DNA of 58,142 nucleotides from Bacteroidales bacterium (GCA_021740175.1 JAIPAH010000003.1:1-58142), one strand, 5' to 3'; shown: positions 34,871-44,210, counted from the stretch's first letter. Notes: generated from the sequence alone by a model not told the origin. Numbers and translations are program-made.

Positions 34871-37048
34871 TTATTTCAGAAAAAGCAACTCCCTGTATTT
34901 GGGGAGGGGCCACAATTCATCATCAATGAGCAATTCAAGCTTGTCGATATGGTAACGGATACTGGAAAAATAGGGTATGACCTTCTCATTGTAGGCAAAG
35001 GCCATTTTTTCATGATCCTCCATTTTATTAGCGATTTTACGCTCCTCTGTCATCGCAGTCACATTATCCTTGATTTCCTGGATATGTCCCGAAATATCTT
35101 TTATGGTTTGCACTTGGTTTTTAGATAGCCCTGTAAAGGTTTTTTGGTCCAATACTTCCTGCAAACCCTTGACATTCTCCAGTAGCGTGTTCTGGTAGCG
35201 CACGGCAATCGGGATAATATGGTTGATAGCCAAATCCCCGATAACCCGGCCCTCAATCTGTATCTTTTTGATATATTTCTCGATTTTTATAGCAAAACGG
35301 GCTTCGAGCTCTTTTTTATTCAGGACCCCCGTTTTTTCAAAGAGATCGACTGCTTCTTTGCTGAGAATGGTTTTCAGGGCAGCCGGAGTGGAAGGAATAT
35401 TCGGCAATCCCCGTTTTTCAGCCTCTCGTACCCATTCTTCGCTATAGCTGTTGCCTTCAAAACGAACAGCTTTTGACTCGGTTATGGTTTCTTTTACCAC
35501 CTCCATAACGGCCTGATTCTTGTCCGTTCCTTCATCTAATTTTTTATCCACCTTATCGGCAAATTCATTCAGTTGTTTGGCCATGATTGTATTTAAGGCA
35601 ATCATGGGTTTCGAGCAGCTTTCGGAAGATCCTACGGCTCTGAATTCAAACTTATTGCCGGTAAAGGCAAAGGGAGAGGTCCGGTTGCGGTCGGTATTGT
35701 CCGTTAAAATTTCAGGTATTTTGGGAATATTGATATTCTGTTCATCGCTGCCGGGATCGATCCAATTATTCCCTTTCTCCAGCTCATCAAGCATAGCCGT
35801 TAGTTTCTGACCGATAAATACTGAAATAATTGCCGGTGGGGCTTCATTGGCTCCGAGGCGTAGATCATTTCCCGCTGATGCAATGTGGCCTCTTAGCAGT
35901 CCTCCATAGTCATGAACAGCCTTTATCGTATTGACAAGGAATGTTAAAAACCGGAGGTTGTCCTCCTTGGTCTTTCCGGGAGAAAACAGGTTCTGTTCCT
36001 TGTTGGTTTTTAACGACCAGTTGTTGTGTTTTCCGGAACCGTTAAGCTTTGAGAACGGCTTTTCGTGGAGCAAAACGGTCAAGTTATGATGTTTGGCGAT
36101 TCGAACCATCAGATGCATGATCAATTGATTATGATCGACCGAAATATTGGCTTCTTCATACACCGGTGCGCATTCGAATTGGTTAGGGGCCACCTCGTTA
36201 TGGCGGGTTTTAACGGGAATCCCCAACCTGTGGGATTCATATTCAAATTCCTGCATAAAATTCATCACCCGTTCATTGATACGCCCGAAATAATGGTCCG
36301 ATAGCTGCTGGTCTTTGGCAGAAGCATGGCCGAAAACCGTGCGTCCTGTCAGCACCAGGTCGGGACGGGCACGGAAAAGGGCATTATCTACGAGGAAATA
36401 TTCCTGCTCCCAGCCCAGTGTAGCTGATACGCTTTTCACATCCTCATCAAAATAATTACACACTCTTGTAGCTGCGCTATCCACAGTGCTCAGTGCTTTC
36501 ATCAACGGGGTTTTGTAATCCAGGGCTTCGCCGGTATAGGCAATGAAGATAGTGGGTATACAAAGGGTAGCATCCAGGATAAAAGCCGGAGAGGAAGGGT
36601 CCCATGCCGTATAACCCCGGGCTTCGAAAGTGTTACGCAACCCGCCGCTTGGAAAGCTTGATGCATCGGGCTCCTGCTGTACCAGTTGGTTACCGTGAAA
36701 GCTTTCGATAGCTTTTCCGTCATCCAGCGGATCGACAAATGCATCATGCTTTTCAGCCGTTGAGCCGGTGAGCGGATGGAACCAATGGGTATAATGTGTG
36801 GCCCCTTTCTCGATAGCCCATGCTTTCATGGAAGAAGCTACCTGGTCGGCAGTTTTGCGATCAATTTGATCGCCTTGGTCAATGGCATGATTGACCAATT
36901 TGTAAGCCTCGTGGGGCAGATACTCTCGCATGACCGTTTTGCTGAAGGTGAGCTCCCCGTAATAGCCGGAAACTTTCTCTGCGGTTTTAAAATTATTTGG
37001 TTTCCTGGAAAGCTCAATTTCCAGGGCTTTAAATCTTAGATTATCCAT
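34871..37048 (-). CDS. glnN: Type III glutamine synthetase
   Basis: A 725-aa GSIII that makes glutamine from glutamate, ammonia and ATP. Features of the family are GWEQEYFLVDNALF with metal-binding glutamates, the substrate loop KTRHNEVAPNQFECAPVYEEAN, LHEKPFSKLNGSGKHNNWSL, RLGANEAPPAIISVFIG and DRNRTSPFAFTGNKFEFRAVGSS. GSIII is common in Bacteroidota and forms double hexamers. A strong promoter (37095-37125) and a terminator make it a single-gene unit. The short palindrome near the transcription start could be a control site, perhaps for nitrogen control (inference). Confidence 0.97.
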   Translation of the reverse strand: MDNLRFKALEIELSRKPNNFKTAEKVSGYYGELTFSKTVMREYLPHEAYKLVNHAIDQGDQIDRKTADQVASSMKAWAIEKGATHYTHWFHPLTGSTAEKHDAFVDPLDDGKAIESFHGNQLVQQEPDASSFPSGGLRNTFEARGYTAWDPSSPAFILDATLCIPTIFIAYTGEALDYKTPLMKALSTVDSAATRVCNYFDEDVKSVSATLGWEQEYFLVDNALFRARPDLVLTGRTVFGHASAKDQQLSDHYFGRINERVMNFMQEFEYESHRLGIPVKTRHNEVAPNQFECAPVYEEANISVDHNQLIMHLMVRIAKHHNLTVLLHEKPFSKLNGSGKHNNWSLKTNKEQNLFSPGKTKEDNLRFLTFLVNTIKAVHDYGGLLRGHIASAGNDLRLGANEAPPAIISVFIGQKLTAMLDELEKGNNWIDPGSDEQNINIPKIPEILTDNTDRNRTSPFAFTGNKFEFRAVGSSESCSKPMIALNTIMAKQLNEFADKVDKKLDEGTDKNQAVMEVVKETITESKAVRFEGNSYSEEWVREAEKRGLPNIPSTPAALKTILSKEAVDLFEKTGVLNKKELEARFAIKIEKYIKKIQIEGRVIGDLAINHIIPIAVRYQNTLLENVKGLQEVLDQKTFTGLSKNQVQTIKDISGHIQEIKDNVTAMTEERKIANKMEDHEKMAFAYNEKVIPYFSSIRYHIDKLELLIDDELWPLPKYRELLFLK

Positions 37049-37079
37049 AGAACCGTTTTTTGATATATGATTTGATTAG

Positions 37080-37125
37080 GTTTTGTTAAAAAAACAAAAC
37101 TACTGATTTATATATGTGTATCAAA
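37080..37125 (-). promoter_or_regulatory. glnN promoter with palindrome at the start site
   Basis: On the minus strand -33 TTTG (37122-37125) and -7 TAGTTTTG (37095-37102) are separated by 19 bp. A GTTTTGTT/AACAAAAC inverted repeat lies at about 37080-37100 and overlaps the -7 element and start site. Confidence 0.7.
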
Positions 37126-37129
37126 TGAT

Positions 37130-38581
37130 TCATTTGTTAAATAAATGTAAAAACCATAACCCTAAAAACATGATAAAACCGTTGACAAGAAGTAATTCAA
37201 AACCAAACTGATAGCCCCCGAACCAAGCTTCAGAGTTTACGCTCAGTATGTAAGATATAACAGGGGAAATCAAAGCCAGAACAGGTATAGCCGGGTCCCT
37301 GGATTTCTTCCGTGTAAAAAGTCCGAAAGCAAACATCCCCAGAAGCGGCCCGTACGTGTAACCTGCTATGGTGAACAACCGCGAAATAACCGATTGATCA
37401 TTAATAGCTCGGAAAACGATAATTATCCCTACAATAATAATCGCCACAACAATATGCACGAGATAACGCAGCCGGGTTTTTTGTTTGGACGACCAATCCG
37501 TGCGTTTCCGGATGCCCAGGAAATCAACGGTGAAAGAAGTTGTCAGGGATGTGAGCGCACTATCCGCACTGGAATAAGCCGCTGATATCAAGCCGATCAT
37601 AAAGACAATTCCGGCAAACGGCATTAAATGTTTTAAGGCAATAATGGGAAATAAATTATCACTACGGGTGGGGAGGTCTATGCCTTTTGCCTGGGCGAAG
37701 ATATACAGGGAAGCTCCCAATGTCAGGATAAGAAGATTGACAGGTACCAGCGCGGCACTCATCCAGTAAACATTTTTCTTGGCTTCCTTAAGGTTGCGGC
37801 AGCTAAGGTTTTTCTGCATCATATCCTGGTCCAGGCCGGTCATAACAATAGCAATAAAAGTCCCGCTAACAAACTGCTTAAGGTAGTGGGTTTTGGCTGT
37901 CCAGTCCACATTGATCATTTGCGTGTATTCGCTGGCTGAAAGGGTTTGAATAAATTCATTGAAATCTAATCCCAGGTTGTTTTTGATTAAGAGTACGGAG
38001 ACAATCACCGTCAGCAACATGAAGGTTGTCTGGAGCGTATCCGTCCATACGATAGTTTTGATACCCCCGCGAAAGGTATATATAATCATCAAAACCATAA
38101 AGGCGCTGACGGTAACCCAAAAAGGCATCTCCCAAACATCGAAAACAAAAACCTGGAGCACATTAACCACCAAAAACATCCTGAAAGAAGCACCTATTAA
38201 GCGGGAGACAAGGAAAAAGAAAGCCCCCGTTTTATAGGACCAAAAACCAAAACGATTTTCAAGATAAGTATAGATGGATGTTAGGTTAAGTCTATAATAA
38301 ACCGGAAGCAAGACATTGGCGATAACATAATATCCGACCAGGTAGCCGGCCACAATCATCATATATGAAAATTGTGTGGAACCTACATCACCGGGGATGG
38401 AGATAAAAGTGACACCCGACAGGGAAGCACCGATCATCCCGTAGGCCACCACGTACCATGGAGATTGGCGATTCCCCAGGAAATAAGCTTCATTATCGGC
38501 CTTGCGGCTCGTAATGAAGGAGATAGAAAACAGCAATACTGTATAAACCAGGAAGCTGATGAATATCGCCGTTGGTGTCAA
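37130..38581 (-). CDS. Sodium:solute symporter (SSS family)
   Basis: A 483-aa membrane protein with about 13 predicted helices. The second helix region shows YGMIGASLSGVTFISIPG, the sodium-binding and family signature near residue 50, and RKADNEAYFLGNRQSPW precedes it. SSS transporters co-import sugars, amino acids, sialic acid or similar solutes with Na+. The substrate is unknown. It starts with TTG (38581) 20 bp after the heptose phosphatase gene and may be the last gene of that operon, hinting at a sugar substrate, but the adjacency could be accidental. Confidence 0.88.
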   Translation of the reverse strand: MTPTAIFISFLVYTVLLFSISFITSRKADNEAYFLGNRQSPWYVVAYGMIGASLSGVTFISIPGDVGSTQFSYMMIVAGYLVGYYVIANVLLPVYYRLNLTSIYTYLENRFGFWSYKTGAFFFLVSRLIGASFRMFLVVNVLQVFVFDVWEMPFWVTVSAFMVLMIIYTFRGGIKTIVWTDTLQTTFMLLTVIVSVLLIKNNLGLDFNEFIQTLSASEYTQMINVDWTAKTHYLKQFVSGTFIAIVMTGLDQDMMQKNLSCRNLKEAKKNVYWMSAALVPVNLLILTLGASLYIFAQAKGIDLPTRSDNLFPIIALKHLMPFAGIVFMIGLISAAYSSADSALTSLTTSFTVDFLGIRKRTDWSSKQKTRLRYLVHIVVAIIIVGIIIVFRAINDQSVISRLFTIAGYTYGPLLGMFAFGLFTRKKSRDPAIPVLALISPVISYILSVNSEAWFGGYQFGFELLLVNGFIMFLGLWFLHLFNK

Positions 38582-38601
38582 ATTCTCTTATTTTAGCGTG
38601 T

Positions 38602-39159
38602 TTATTTGATTAAAAGAGCGAAAGATAATAAATCCTCCGCCACGAAATGGGGTTTATCTTTCCCCTTTTGTTCTTCAAACGTTTGAGATAAACATAATGC
38701 CGTGTACATTCCCGCTCTGCGTCCGAATGCTATATCCCTGGCAGTATCACCTATCATCAGGGATTTGGAAAAATTGACTTCCGGGAAATCATGTTGTGCC
38801 CGAAAAGCCATGCCGGGATTCGGCTTACGACCGGGCGAACGATTTTCCTCCAAATCAGGGCAGTGATATATGGCATCTATCCTCCCTCCTTTTTTCTCAA
38901 TTTCCTTTATCATCTTGTTATGGATATCTTCCAGGGTATGTTCATTCATCAGTCCTTTACCAATGCCTTGTTGATTGGTGATGATGAATATCCGGCCGAA
39001 TTTTTGAGAAAATATCTTCATGGCCTCCAATACTCCCGGCAAAAATGCAAATTCCTCCCATTTGGTCACATAGCCGTCTTTAATGCGCCGGTTTATCACG
39101 CCATCGCGATCCAGGAACAGGCTCCATTCTTTATCAATATCCAAGTCTCTTAAATTCAT
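38602..39159 (-). CDS. gmhB: D-glycero-D-manno-heptose 1,7-bisphosphate 7-phosphatase-like HAD hydrolase
   Basis: A 185-aa HAD-IIIA phosphatase with LDRDGVINRRIKDGYV (nucleophile and acid aspartates), FIITNQQGIGKG, RKPNPGMAFRA and MIGDTARDIAFGRRAGM. It removes the 7-phosphate from heptose bisphosphate. The zinc loop Cys residues of E. coli GmhB are not all kept: only one Cys stands in CPDLEENRSPGRKP where a C-x-H...C-x-C set is expected. It overlaps the nucleotidyltransferase gene by 26 bases. The gene context with gmhA, kinase and guanylyltransferase supports the function over histidinol phosphatase. Confidence 0.85.
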   Translation of the reverse strand: MNLRDLDIDKEWSLFLDRDGVINRRIKDGYVTKWEEFAFLPGVLEAMKIFSQKFGRIFIITNQQGIGKGLMNEHTLEDIHNKMIKEIEKKGGRIDAIYHCPDLEENRSPGRKPNPGMAFRAQHDFPEVNFSKSLMIGDTARDIAFGRRAGMYTALCLSQTFEEQKGKDKPHFVAEDLLSFALLIK

Positions 39160-39835
39160 GCTGTGCTCTTTTGTAATCTTCCGGTATGCCTATATCCAGG
39201 AAATAATCGTCAAAACCGACACCATAAAATTTTTGCTGCCCGTATTCCTGCTCAAGCACATCTTTTTCAAAACTAAAATTCCCCTGGTAAGAAATTTGTT
39301 CAAAAAATTCCCGGTCACCAAAATAGATACCTCCATTGATCAGACCTTCTCCTTCCGTTTCACCTTTCTCCAGGAAACCTTTAATTCTACCATATTCGTC
39401 CGTAGTAACCGCTCCATAGCGAGCCGTATCCTGTACTTTTCTGAGAGCAAGTGTCAAATCGGCTTTTTTCTCCTGATGAACTTTTTGCAGCTTATTCAGG
39501 CTGATTTCAAAAATTGTATCACCATTAAGAATATAAAACTGTTGCTCTTTCGTTACCGGTAAAGCGTTCAATATGGCACCGCCTGTCCCCAACGGTTTTT
39601 CCTCTTCCGCATAAGCTATTTCCATTTGCAGGAATTCGTTTCCAAAATGGGCGATGATACTTTCTTTTTTGTACCCTACGGCAAGAACGACACGGTCTAC
39701 TCCATTGCTCTTCAGATAAGCAAGTTGATACTCCAGGAAAGGACGACCATTGACAGGAGCCATGGCTTTGGGTAAATCGCTTATCACCCCGCGCAATCTT
39801 GTGCCCAGCCCACCTACAAGGATAATCGCTTCCAT
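39134..39835 (-). CDS. hddC: D-glycero-alpha-D-manno-heptose-1-phosphate guanylyltransferase-like nucleotidyltransferase
   Basis: A 233-aa sugar-phosphate nucleotidyltransferase with the nucleotide-binding loop ILVGGLGTRLRGVISDLPKAMAPVNGRPFLEY, then LNGDTIFEISLNKL, the GAVTTDEYGRIKGFLEKGE block and YFLDIGIPEDYKRAQHEF at the end. In the GDP-heptose route it joins heptose 1-phosphate with GMP from GTP. Sugar identity is inferred from neighbours gmhA, hddA and gmhB; the enzyme class is clear. It lies 3 bp after gmhA and overlaps gmhB. Confidence 0.85.
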   Translation of the reverse strand: MEAIILVGGLGTRLRGVISDLPKAMAPVNGRPFLEYQLAYLKSNGVDRVVLAVGYKKESIIAHFGNEFLQMEIAYAEEEKPLGTGGAILNALPVTKEQQFYILNGDTIFEISLNKLQKVHQEKKADLTLALRKVQDTARYGAVTTDEYGRIKGFLEKGETEGEGLINGGIYFGDREFFEQISYQGNFSFEKDVLEQEYGQQKFYGVGFDDYFLDIGIPEDYKRAQHEFKRLGY

Positions 39836-39838
39836 AAA

Positions 39839-40414
39839 TTAATTTTTGGGGAACATTTTTGATTCGACGGCTTCACACACAATGTGGCCTATCATGATAT
39901 GCCCTTCCTGGATGCGGGGTGTATCGCCGGAGGGCACTCCTATCAGGATATCAGCGATATCTTTCATTTTGCCTCCCGTTTCGCCTGTGAAAGCCACAGT
40001 GATCATGTTTTTCCGCTTAGCCTGCTCCAGGGCTTTAACGATATTGGAGGAATTTCCTGATGTGGAAAGCCCCACCAAAATATCACCTTCCTTTCCCTTT
40101 GCTTTAACAAGCCGGCTGTAGACTTCATCGAACGAATAATCATTGGCCACAGCCGTAAGGTAAGAGGTGTTTACATGGAGAGCTTCGCTATGCAACGGCT
40201 CTCGGTCGTAATAAAACCTCCCCGCAAGTTCTGCCGCAAGATGCTGGGCATCTGCAGCACTACCGCCATTTCCGCAGAATAAGACTTTCCCGTCCTTATC
40301 AAAGCAATCTTTTATTTGGTCAATAAGGGTGTTTACTTTATGAATAAACGCCTCATCTTCCATCAGCCTTTTTTTAAAATCGATTGAAGCCTGTATTGTA
40401 TTTTTAATGTCCAT
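39839..40414 (-). CDS. gmhA: Sedoheptulose-7-phosphate isomerase
   Basis: A 191-aa SIS-domain enzyme that isomerises sedoheptulose 7-phosphate to D-glycero-D-manno-heptose 7-phosphate, the first step of heptose precursor synthesis. The phosphate-binding GNGGSAADAQHLAAELAGRF, the ALHVNTSYLTAVANDYSFDEVYSRLV block with Glu, and GLSTSGNSSNIVKALEQAK are all family marks, as are the late HIMIGHIVCEAVE residues with the catalytic His. Full length. Six bases separate it from the kinase gene upstream. Confidence 0.93.
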   Translation of the reverse strand: MDIKNTIQASIDFKKRLMEDEAFIHKVNTLIDQIKDCFDKDGKVLFCGNGGSAADAQHLAAELAGRFYYDREPLHSEALHVNTSYLTAVANDYSFDEVYSRLVKAKGKEGDILVGLSTSGNSSNIVKALEQAKRKNMITVAFTGETGGKMKDIADILIGVPSGDTPRIQEGHIMIGHIVCEAVESKMFPKN

Positions 40415-40420
40415 ATTGGC

Positions 40421-41455
40421 TTATTTTTCGTTTACTGACCATGTTTTTAATCCGTTAACAACATAATCATATCTTTTGGCTTGCCCCCCATATTTTTTTT
40501 GCAGTGCTTTAATAACTGAATTCCGGGTCATGAGGGGACAATAAAAAATCATAAATCCTCCGCCACCGGCACCCGAAATTTTTCCCCCCGTAGCTCCGGC
40601 ATCCATTGCCGTCTGGTATATTTCATCGATAAAGGGATTACTGATGTCGGTAGCCATATTTTTTTTGTGCTGCCAACCAAAGTCCAATATCCGTCCTATC
40701 TCATCCAGATGGCCCTTCAGCAGCGCCTCCTTCATCATGAGAGATTGTTCTTTAAGTTTATGCATGGCTTCGATAGAATCCTCATTTTTCTCAAGCACGT
40801 TGGAGGACTGCGTTTCGATAATTTTTGCGGAAAGGCGGCTGGTTTCCGTATAGTAAAGCACAAGGTTGTGAGCCAATTCATTCATATAATCGCTGCGGAT
40901 GCGGAGAGGATTCACAATAACATTATCTTTTTTGAATTCCATAAAATTCACCCCGCCAAAGGTTGCTGCATATTGATCCTGCTTACCGCCGGCCATATTC
41001 AAATCCAGGCGTTCAATTTGGTAAGCAAGACTTGCCATGTCGTATTCTCCCAGGGGAAGCTGAAACCACTCGGCGAATGCTCCCAATATGGCTACCGTAA
41101 GGGTGGATGAAGTCCCTAAACCACTACCGGCCGGCGCATCTACATATGTGTATAAATCAAAGGAGGGAATTTTACCGGGCGGAAAATCTTTCATAACCCG
41201 GTTGAAAACCCCTTTGTGTAGATCAAGCGAGCCATTAACTTCGAGTTGGGAAGATTGTTCGAACACCCTTTGCTCTTCCTTGTCCACCGAATGAAGCCCG
41301 ATTTTCCCATCCTTACGGGGAATAATGGTGGCATAAGCATACATACTGATAGTGGCATTGAGAATAGCACCCCCATAGATTTCCGAGTAAGGAGCTACAT
41401 CCGTTCCTCCGCCAGCCATTCCAAGTCGAAGAGGCGCTTTACTTCTGATGATCAT
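40421..41455 (-). CDS. hddA: D-glycero-alpha-D-manno-heptose-7-phosphate kinase (GHMP family)
   Basis: A 344-aa GHMP kinase. The N-terminal RSKAPLRLGMAGGGTDVAPYSEIYGG and ATP-binding PAGSGLGTSSTLTVAILGAF loops, plus the C-terminal GGKISGAGGGGFMIFY motif, mark the HddA/D-glycero-D-manno-heptose 7-phosphate kinase group. It adds the 1-phosphate in the alpha configuration, which directs the pathway to GDP-heptose, used in S-layer or O-antigen glycans rather than ADP-heptose for LPS core. It overlaps nothing but is 1 base from the glycosyltransferase gene. Confidence 0.9.
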   Translation of the reverse strand: MIIRSKAPLRLGMAGGGTDVAPYSEIYGGAILNATISMYAYATIIPRKDGKIGLHSVDKEEQRVFEQSSQLEVNGSLDLHKGVFNRVMKDFPPGKIPSFDLYTYVDAPAGSGLGTSSTLTVAILGAFAEWFQLPLGEYDMASLAYQIERLDLNMAGGKQDQYAATFGGVNFMEFKKDNVIVNPLRIRSDYMNELAHNLVLYYTETSRLSAKIIETQSSNVLEKNEDSIEAMHKLKEQSLMMKEALLKGHLDEIGRILDFGWQHKKNMATDISNPFIDEIYQTAMDAGATGGKISGAGGGGFMIFYCPLMTRNSVIKALQKKYGGQAKRYDYVVNGLKTWSVNEK

Positions 41456-41456
41456 G

Positions 41457-42608
41457 TTATGAGTTTATCTCCTTTATTTTCTTATCCAGTTGGTCGATAT
41501 TATCCAATAAAGAGGTCCAGGAGTATTTTTTCTTCTCTTCCTTGATATTTTCAACAAACTCCTGCTCTTTATCTTCTTTAAAATACCGGTATATCGCATC
41601 GGCAATTGAATTTTCATCCGGGTTTACTACATAACCTACTTTTCCGTCCGGAATTAGTTCCCCAAGTCCCCCGACATTAGTCACAATCATTGGTTTTTCA
41701 AAATGATAGGCGATTTGTGTCACGCCGCTTTGTGTAGCAGATTTATAAGGCTGAACAATTAAATCAGCAACACTGAAGTATAAACCCACCTTACTGTCAG
41801 GGATAAATTCAGTCTTTAGGCTAATATGCTGCTGCAAGCCCAAATCTTTGATCAGCTTATAGTATTTATCAGAATTGGAATAAAATTCTCCTGCAACAAT
41901 GAGTATTAGTTTTTTCATTCGGCTTTTCAGATGGCTCATCGCTTTAATTAAAAGGTCAAGACCTTTATAATCTCTTATGAAGCCAAAAAAAAGCAGGTAT
42001 TTTGTTTCTCGATCCAAATCCAGTTCCTCGCGTGCAGATAGTTTATCTTTCCCTCCTTTGTAATGGTCATACAAAGGGTGTAAGGATAAGATTCCCGGCT
42101 TTTGGCTGTTCATCTCTTTTAGGTCATTGACGACCGATTTTGACATCGATAAAAAGCCATCTACGGACTCGACGAAATATTTTGATAAAACCCAATCACC
42201 CATTCTTCTTTCATGTGGTTTTAAATTGTGAGGGATGGCAATTGTGTTAAAGTTTCCTTTTTTTCTAATCAAGCGGGCTATCGAACCTAAAGCCGGTGCT
42301 ATGTATGGCAACCAATAATTGATAATTACCAAATCGGGAGCTAATTTAATAAGTTCATTTGCCGTAACGTACCATGAAAAAGGGTTGATGGAGTTGATCG
42401 TTCGCCTGATATCCAGATCATGAGGAAATGGTTCATTAGAGAATTGTGTTTTCCCGGGAAAAAAGATTCTCGGATACTGCAGAGAAAAAGTAAAAAGGTG
42501 TACCTGATCTCCATTAGCGATGAAAGCCCTGGCCATACGTTCGTTGAATGCGGCTATTCCTCCTCTGTATGGATAAGCCGGTCCGATTAAACACACTTTT
42601 CGCGCCAT
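41457..42608 (-). CDS. Glycosyltransferase family 4 protein
   Basis: A 383-aa GT-B enzyme. The N-terminal YPYRGGIAAFNERMARAFIANGDQV is the acceptor-side glycine loop; the C-terminal half has LLFFGFIRDYKGLDLLIKAMSHL and LIVQPYKSATQSGVTQIAYHFEKPMIVTNVGGLGE, the sugar-nucleotide-binding GT4 motif with E/G residues. It probably transfers a sugar to a glycan or lipid carrier at the inner membrane. Its position between the GT2 gene and the heptose kinase suggests that heptose from GDP-heptose may be its donor (inference). Confidence 0.88.
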   Translation of the reverse strand: MARKVCLIGPAYPYRGGIAAFNERMARAFIANGDQVHLFTFSLQYPRIFFPGKTQFSNEPFPHDLDIRRTINSINPFSWYVTANELIKLAPDLVIINYWLPYIAPALGSIARLIRKKGNFNTIAIPHNLKPHERRMGDWVLSKYFVESVDGFLSMSKSVVNDLKEMNSQKPGILSLHPLYDHYKGGKDKLSAREELDLDRETKYLLFFGFIRDYKGLDLLIKAMSHLKSRMKKLILIVAGEFYSNSDKYYKLIKDLGLQQHISLKTEFIPDSKVGLYFSVADLIVQPYKSATQSGVTQIAYHFEKPMIVTNVGGLGELIPDGKVGYVVNPDENSIADAIYRYFKEDKEQEFVENIKEEKKKYSWTSLLDNIDQLDKKIKEINS

Positions 42609-42612
42609 TAAC

Positions 42613-43575
42613 CTAGTTTTTTGATTCCACTTTGTGTTTAAATCCTCTCCGTTCCTCTACGCTATATTTATTCCTGTCAGAATCAGACCGGGAGATCATC
42701 TCAGCTATAAACCCTGTCATGAATAATTGCGCCCCGATAATCATACTTAATACTCCTAAATAAAACAAGGGCCTTTCAGTCATATTATAGACGTCTAACG
42801 CCACTTTCAGGTAGGTAAGGTAAAAAGCTATCCCAAAACCAAGAATAAAAAGCACCGTGCCTAAGGTTCCAAACAAGTGCATAGGCCTTTTCGCGAATTT
42901 AGATACAACCATAATCGACAAAAGGTCGAGAAACCCTTTTATGAACCGGTCCATACCGAATTTGGTCGTCCCGTATTTCCGGGGCTGATGTTGTACCTTT
43001 TTTTCGCCTATTTTGTTGAAGCCATTCCATTTAGCAATTACGGGGATGTATCGGTGCATCTCGCCATAAACTTCTATGGTCTTAGCAACGTTTTTTTGGT
43101 AAGCCTTCAAGCCACAATTAAAATCATGCAGATGAATCCCGGACATCAATCGCGTAAAACCATTAAAAAATTTGGAAGGTATCTTTTTATTAAGCGGATC
43201 ATGGCGTCGCTTTTTCCAACCGGAAACCAAATGATATCGCTCCTCCGTGATCATTCGGTGAAGCTCGGGGATTTCTTCGGGATTATCCTGTAAATCGGCA
43301 TCCATGGTGATTATTACGTCGCCCGAGACTTCAGAAAAACCTTCATTCAATGCGGCTGATTTTCCGTAATTTCTGCGAAACTTTATGCCTTTTATTTGCT
43401 CATGGGATTCAGTGAGTGACTCTATGACTTCCCACGAAGTGTCATTACTGCCATCATCTATAAAAATGATCTCAAAAGTCAGCTTATTTTTTTCACAAAC
43501 CTTTTTGATCCATTGCGTCAATTCCTCAAGGGATTCTTCTTCATTAAAGAGAGGTACAACAACTGATATATCCAT
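42613..43575 (-). CDS. Polyprenol-phosphate glycosyltransferase (GT2, DPM1/GtrB-like)
   Basis: A 320-aa GT-A enzyme: MDISVVVPLFNEEESLEEL, the FIDDGSNDTSWEV donor motif, MDADLQDNPEEIP (DxD metal site), the GWKKRRHDP block, and two C-terminal transmembrane helices (about residues 237-260 and 268-290). This layout matches enzymes that load a sugar onto undecaprenyl phosphate for transfer on the periplasmic side. The gene lies 17 bp after DUF4199 and 4 bp before GT4. Donor sugar is unknown. Confidence 0.9.
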   Translation of the reverse strand: MDISVVVPLFNEEESLEELTQWIKKVCEKNKLTFEIIFIDDGSNDTSWEVIESLTESHEQIKGIKFRRNYGKSAALNEGFSEVSGDVIITMDADLQDNPEEIPELHRMITEERYHLVSGWKKRRHDPLNKKIPSKFFNGFTRLMSGIHLHDFNCGLKAYQKNVAKTIEVYGEMHRYIPVIAKWNGFNKIGEKKVQHQPRKYGTTKFGMDRFIKGFLDLLSIMVVSKFAKRPMHLFGTLGTVLFILGFGIAFYLTYLKVALDVYNMTERPLFYLGVLSMIIGAQLFMTGFIAEMISRSDSDRNKYSVEERRGFKHKVESKN

Positions 43576-43591
43576 TGCTAAAATTCTGTAA

Positions 43592-44101
43592 TTACTTTGT
43601 TCGCTTCAAAAATACCGATACAACCAAAGAGAGAAGCAATCCAATCAAAGTAGTATAAAAAATCCCGGATAATGCCATCCAATGGGGTTGCATAAATTGT
43701 TTGGTTATGGCCATCGACTGGTCTAGTTGTTCGCCTTCCAATCCTTGTTGGTACATTTTTTCCCGTGCGGCCTGAATCATAGGTTCAATAGCCTGGGGAT
43801 CGATGTACTTGTACAATATGAAGGTGAATATCCCCGACAAAAGCGAAGCAAAAAGAGCGAGCAGAGTGCCCAGCCCGATACCCTGACCGTAACTCAGCGT
43901 ACCTCCGGCTTCTTTATCTCGATAGAATTTGATTGCCAGAAACATTCCAATAAGGAGGATGGCATAACTAACATAACTCAGATATTGATTTGTCGTCGCC
44001 TCAAAAACATAGAGAACCAGGTTATAAAGTATCATAACCAAACCGGTCACTAAGCCGAAAGTGAGGGCCACGCTGCTAATAGATTTACGTGATGCTTCCA
44101 T
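43592..44101 (-). CDS. DUF4199 family membrane protein
   Basis: From the ATG at 44101 the protein has 169 aa. It shows four predicted transmembrane helices (about 10-32, 38-60, 75-98 and 140-162), with the conserved GTLSYGQGIGLGTLLALFASLLSGIFTFILYKYIDPQ centre typical of DUF4199 in Bacteroidota. A longer frame from TTG 44128 is rejected since that TTG lies in the promoter's -7 element. Its function is unknown. It is the first gene of the heptose/glycosyltransferase operon. Confidence 0.85.
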   Translation of the reverse strand: MEASRKSISSVALTFGLVTGLVMILYNLVLYVFEATTNQYLSYVSYAILLIGMFLAIKFYRDKEAGGTLSYGQGIGLGTLLALFASLLSGIFTFILYKYIDPQAIEPMIQAAREKMYQQGLEGEQLDQSMAITKQFMQPHWMALSGIFYTTLIGLLLSLVVSVFLKRTK

Positions 44102-44125
44102 AGGTTGCTGATTTAAGTTATGCCA

Positions 44126-44133
44126 CAAAAGTA
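44126..44133 (-). promoter_or_regulatory. -7 promoter element of the glycosyltransferase/heptose operon
   Basis: Minus-strand TACTTTTG fits TAnnTTTG and lies 25 bp before the DUF4199 ATG. No clear -33 TTTG is found upstream. Confidence 0.6.
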
Positions 44134-44172
44134 AGAATTAAGCGGCATTGTTTTAAAAAAACAGGTACGAAT

Positions 44173-44203
44173 TTTGCTCGGAAAGTAAAGTTTTATACTT
44201 TTG
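44173..44203 (+). promoter_or_regulatory. SRP RNA promoter
   Basis: -33 TTTG (44173-44176) and -7 TACTTTTG (44196-44203), spacing 19 bp. The predicted start about 7 bases later falls on the first bases of the SRP RNA. Confidence 0.75.
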
Positions 44204-44210
44204 CAAACTG

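Noticed and set aside
37130..37160. Possible second gene in the 37049-37130 gap
   Set aside because: The gap is explained by the glnN promoter and start-site palindrome.
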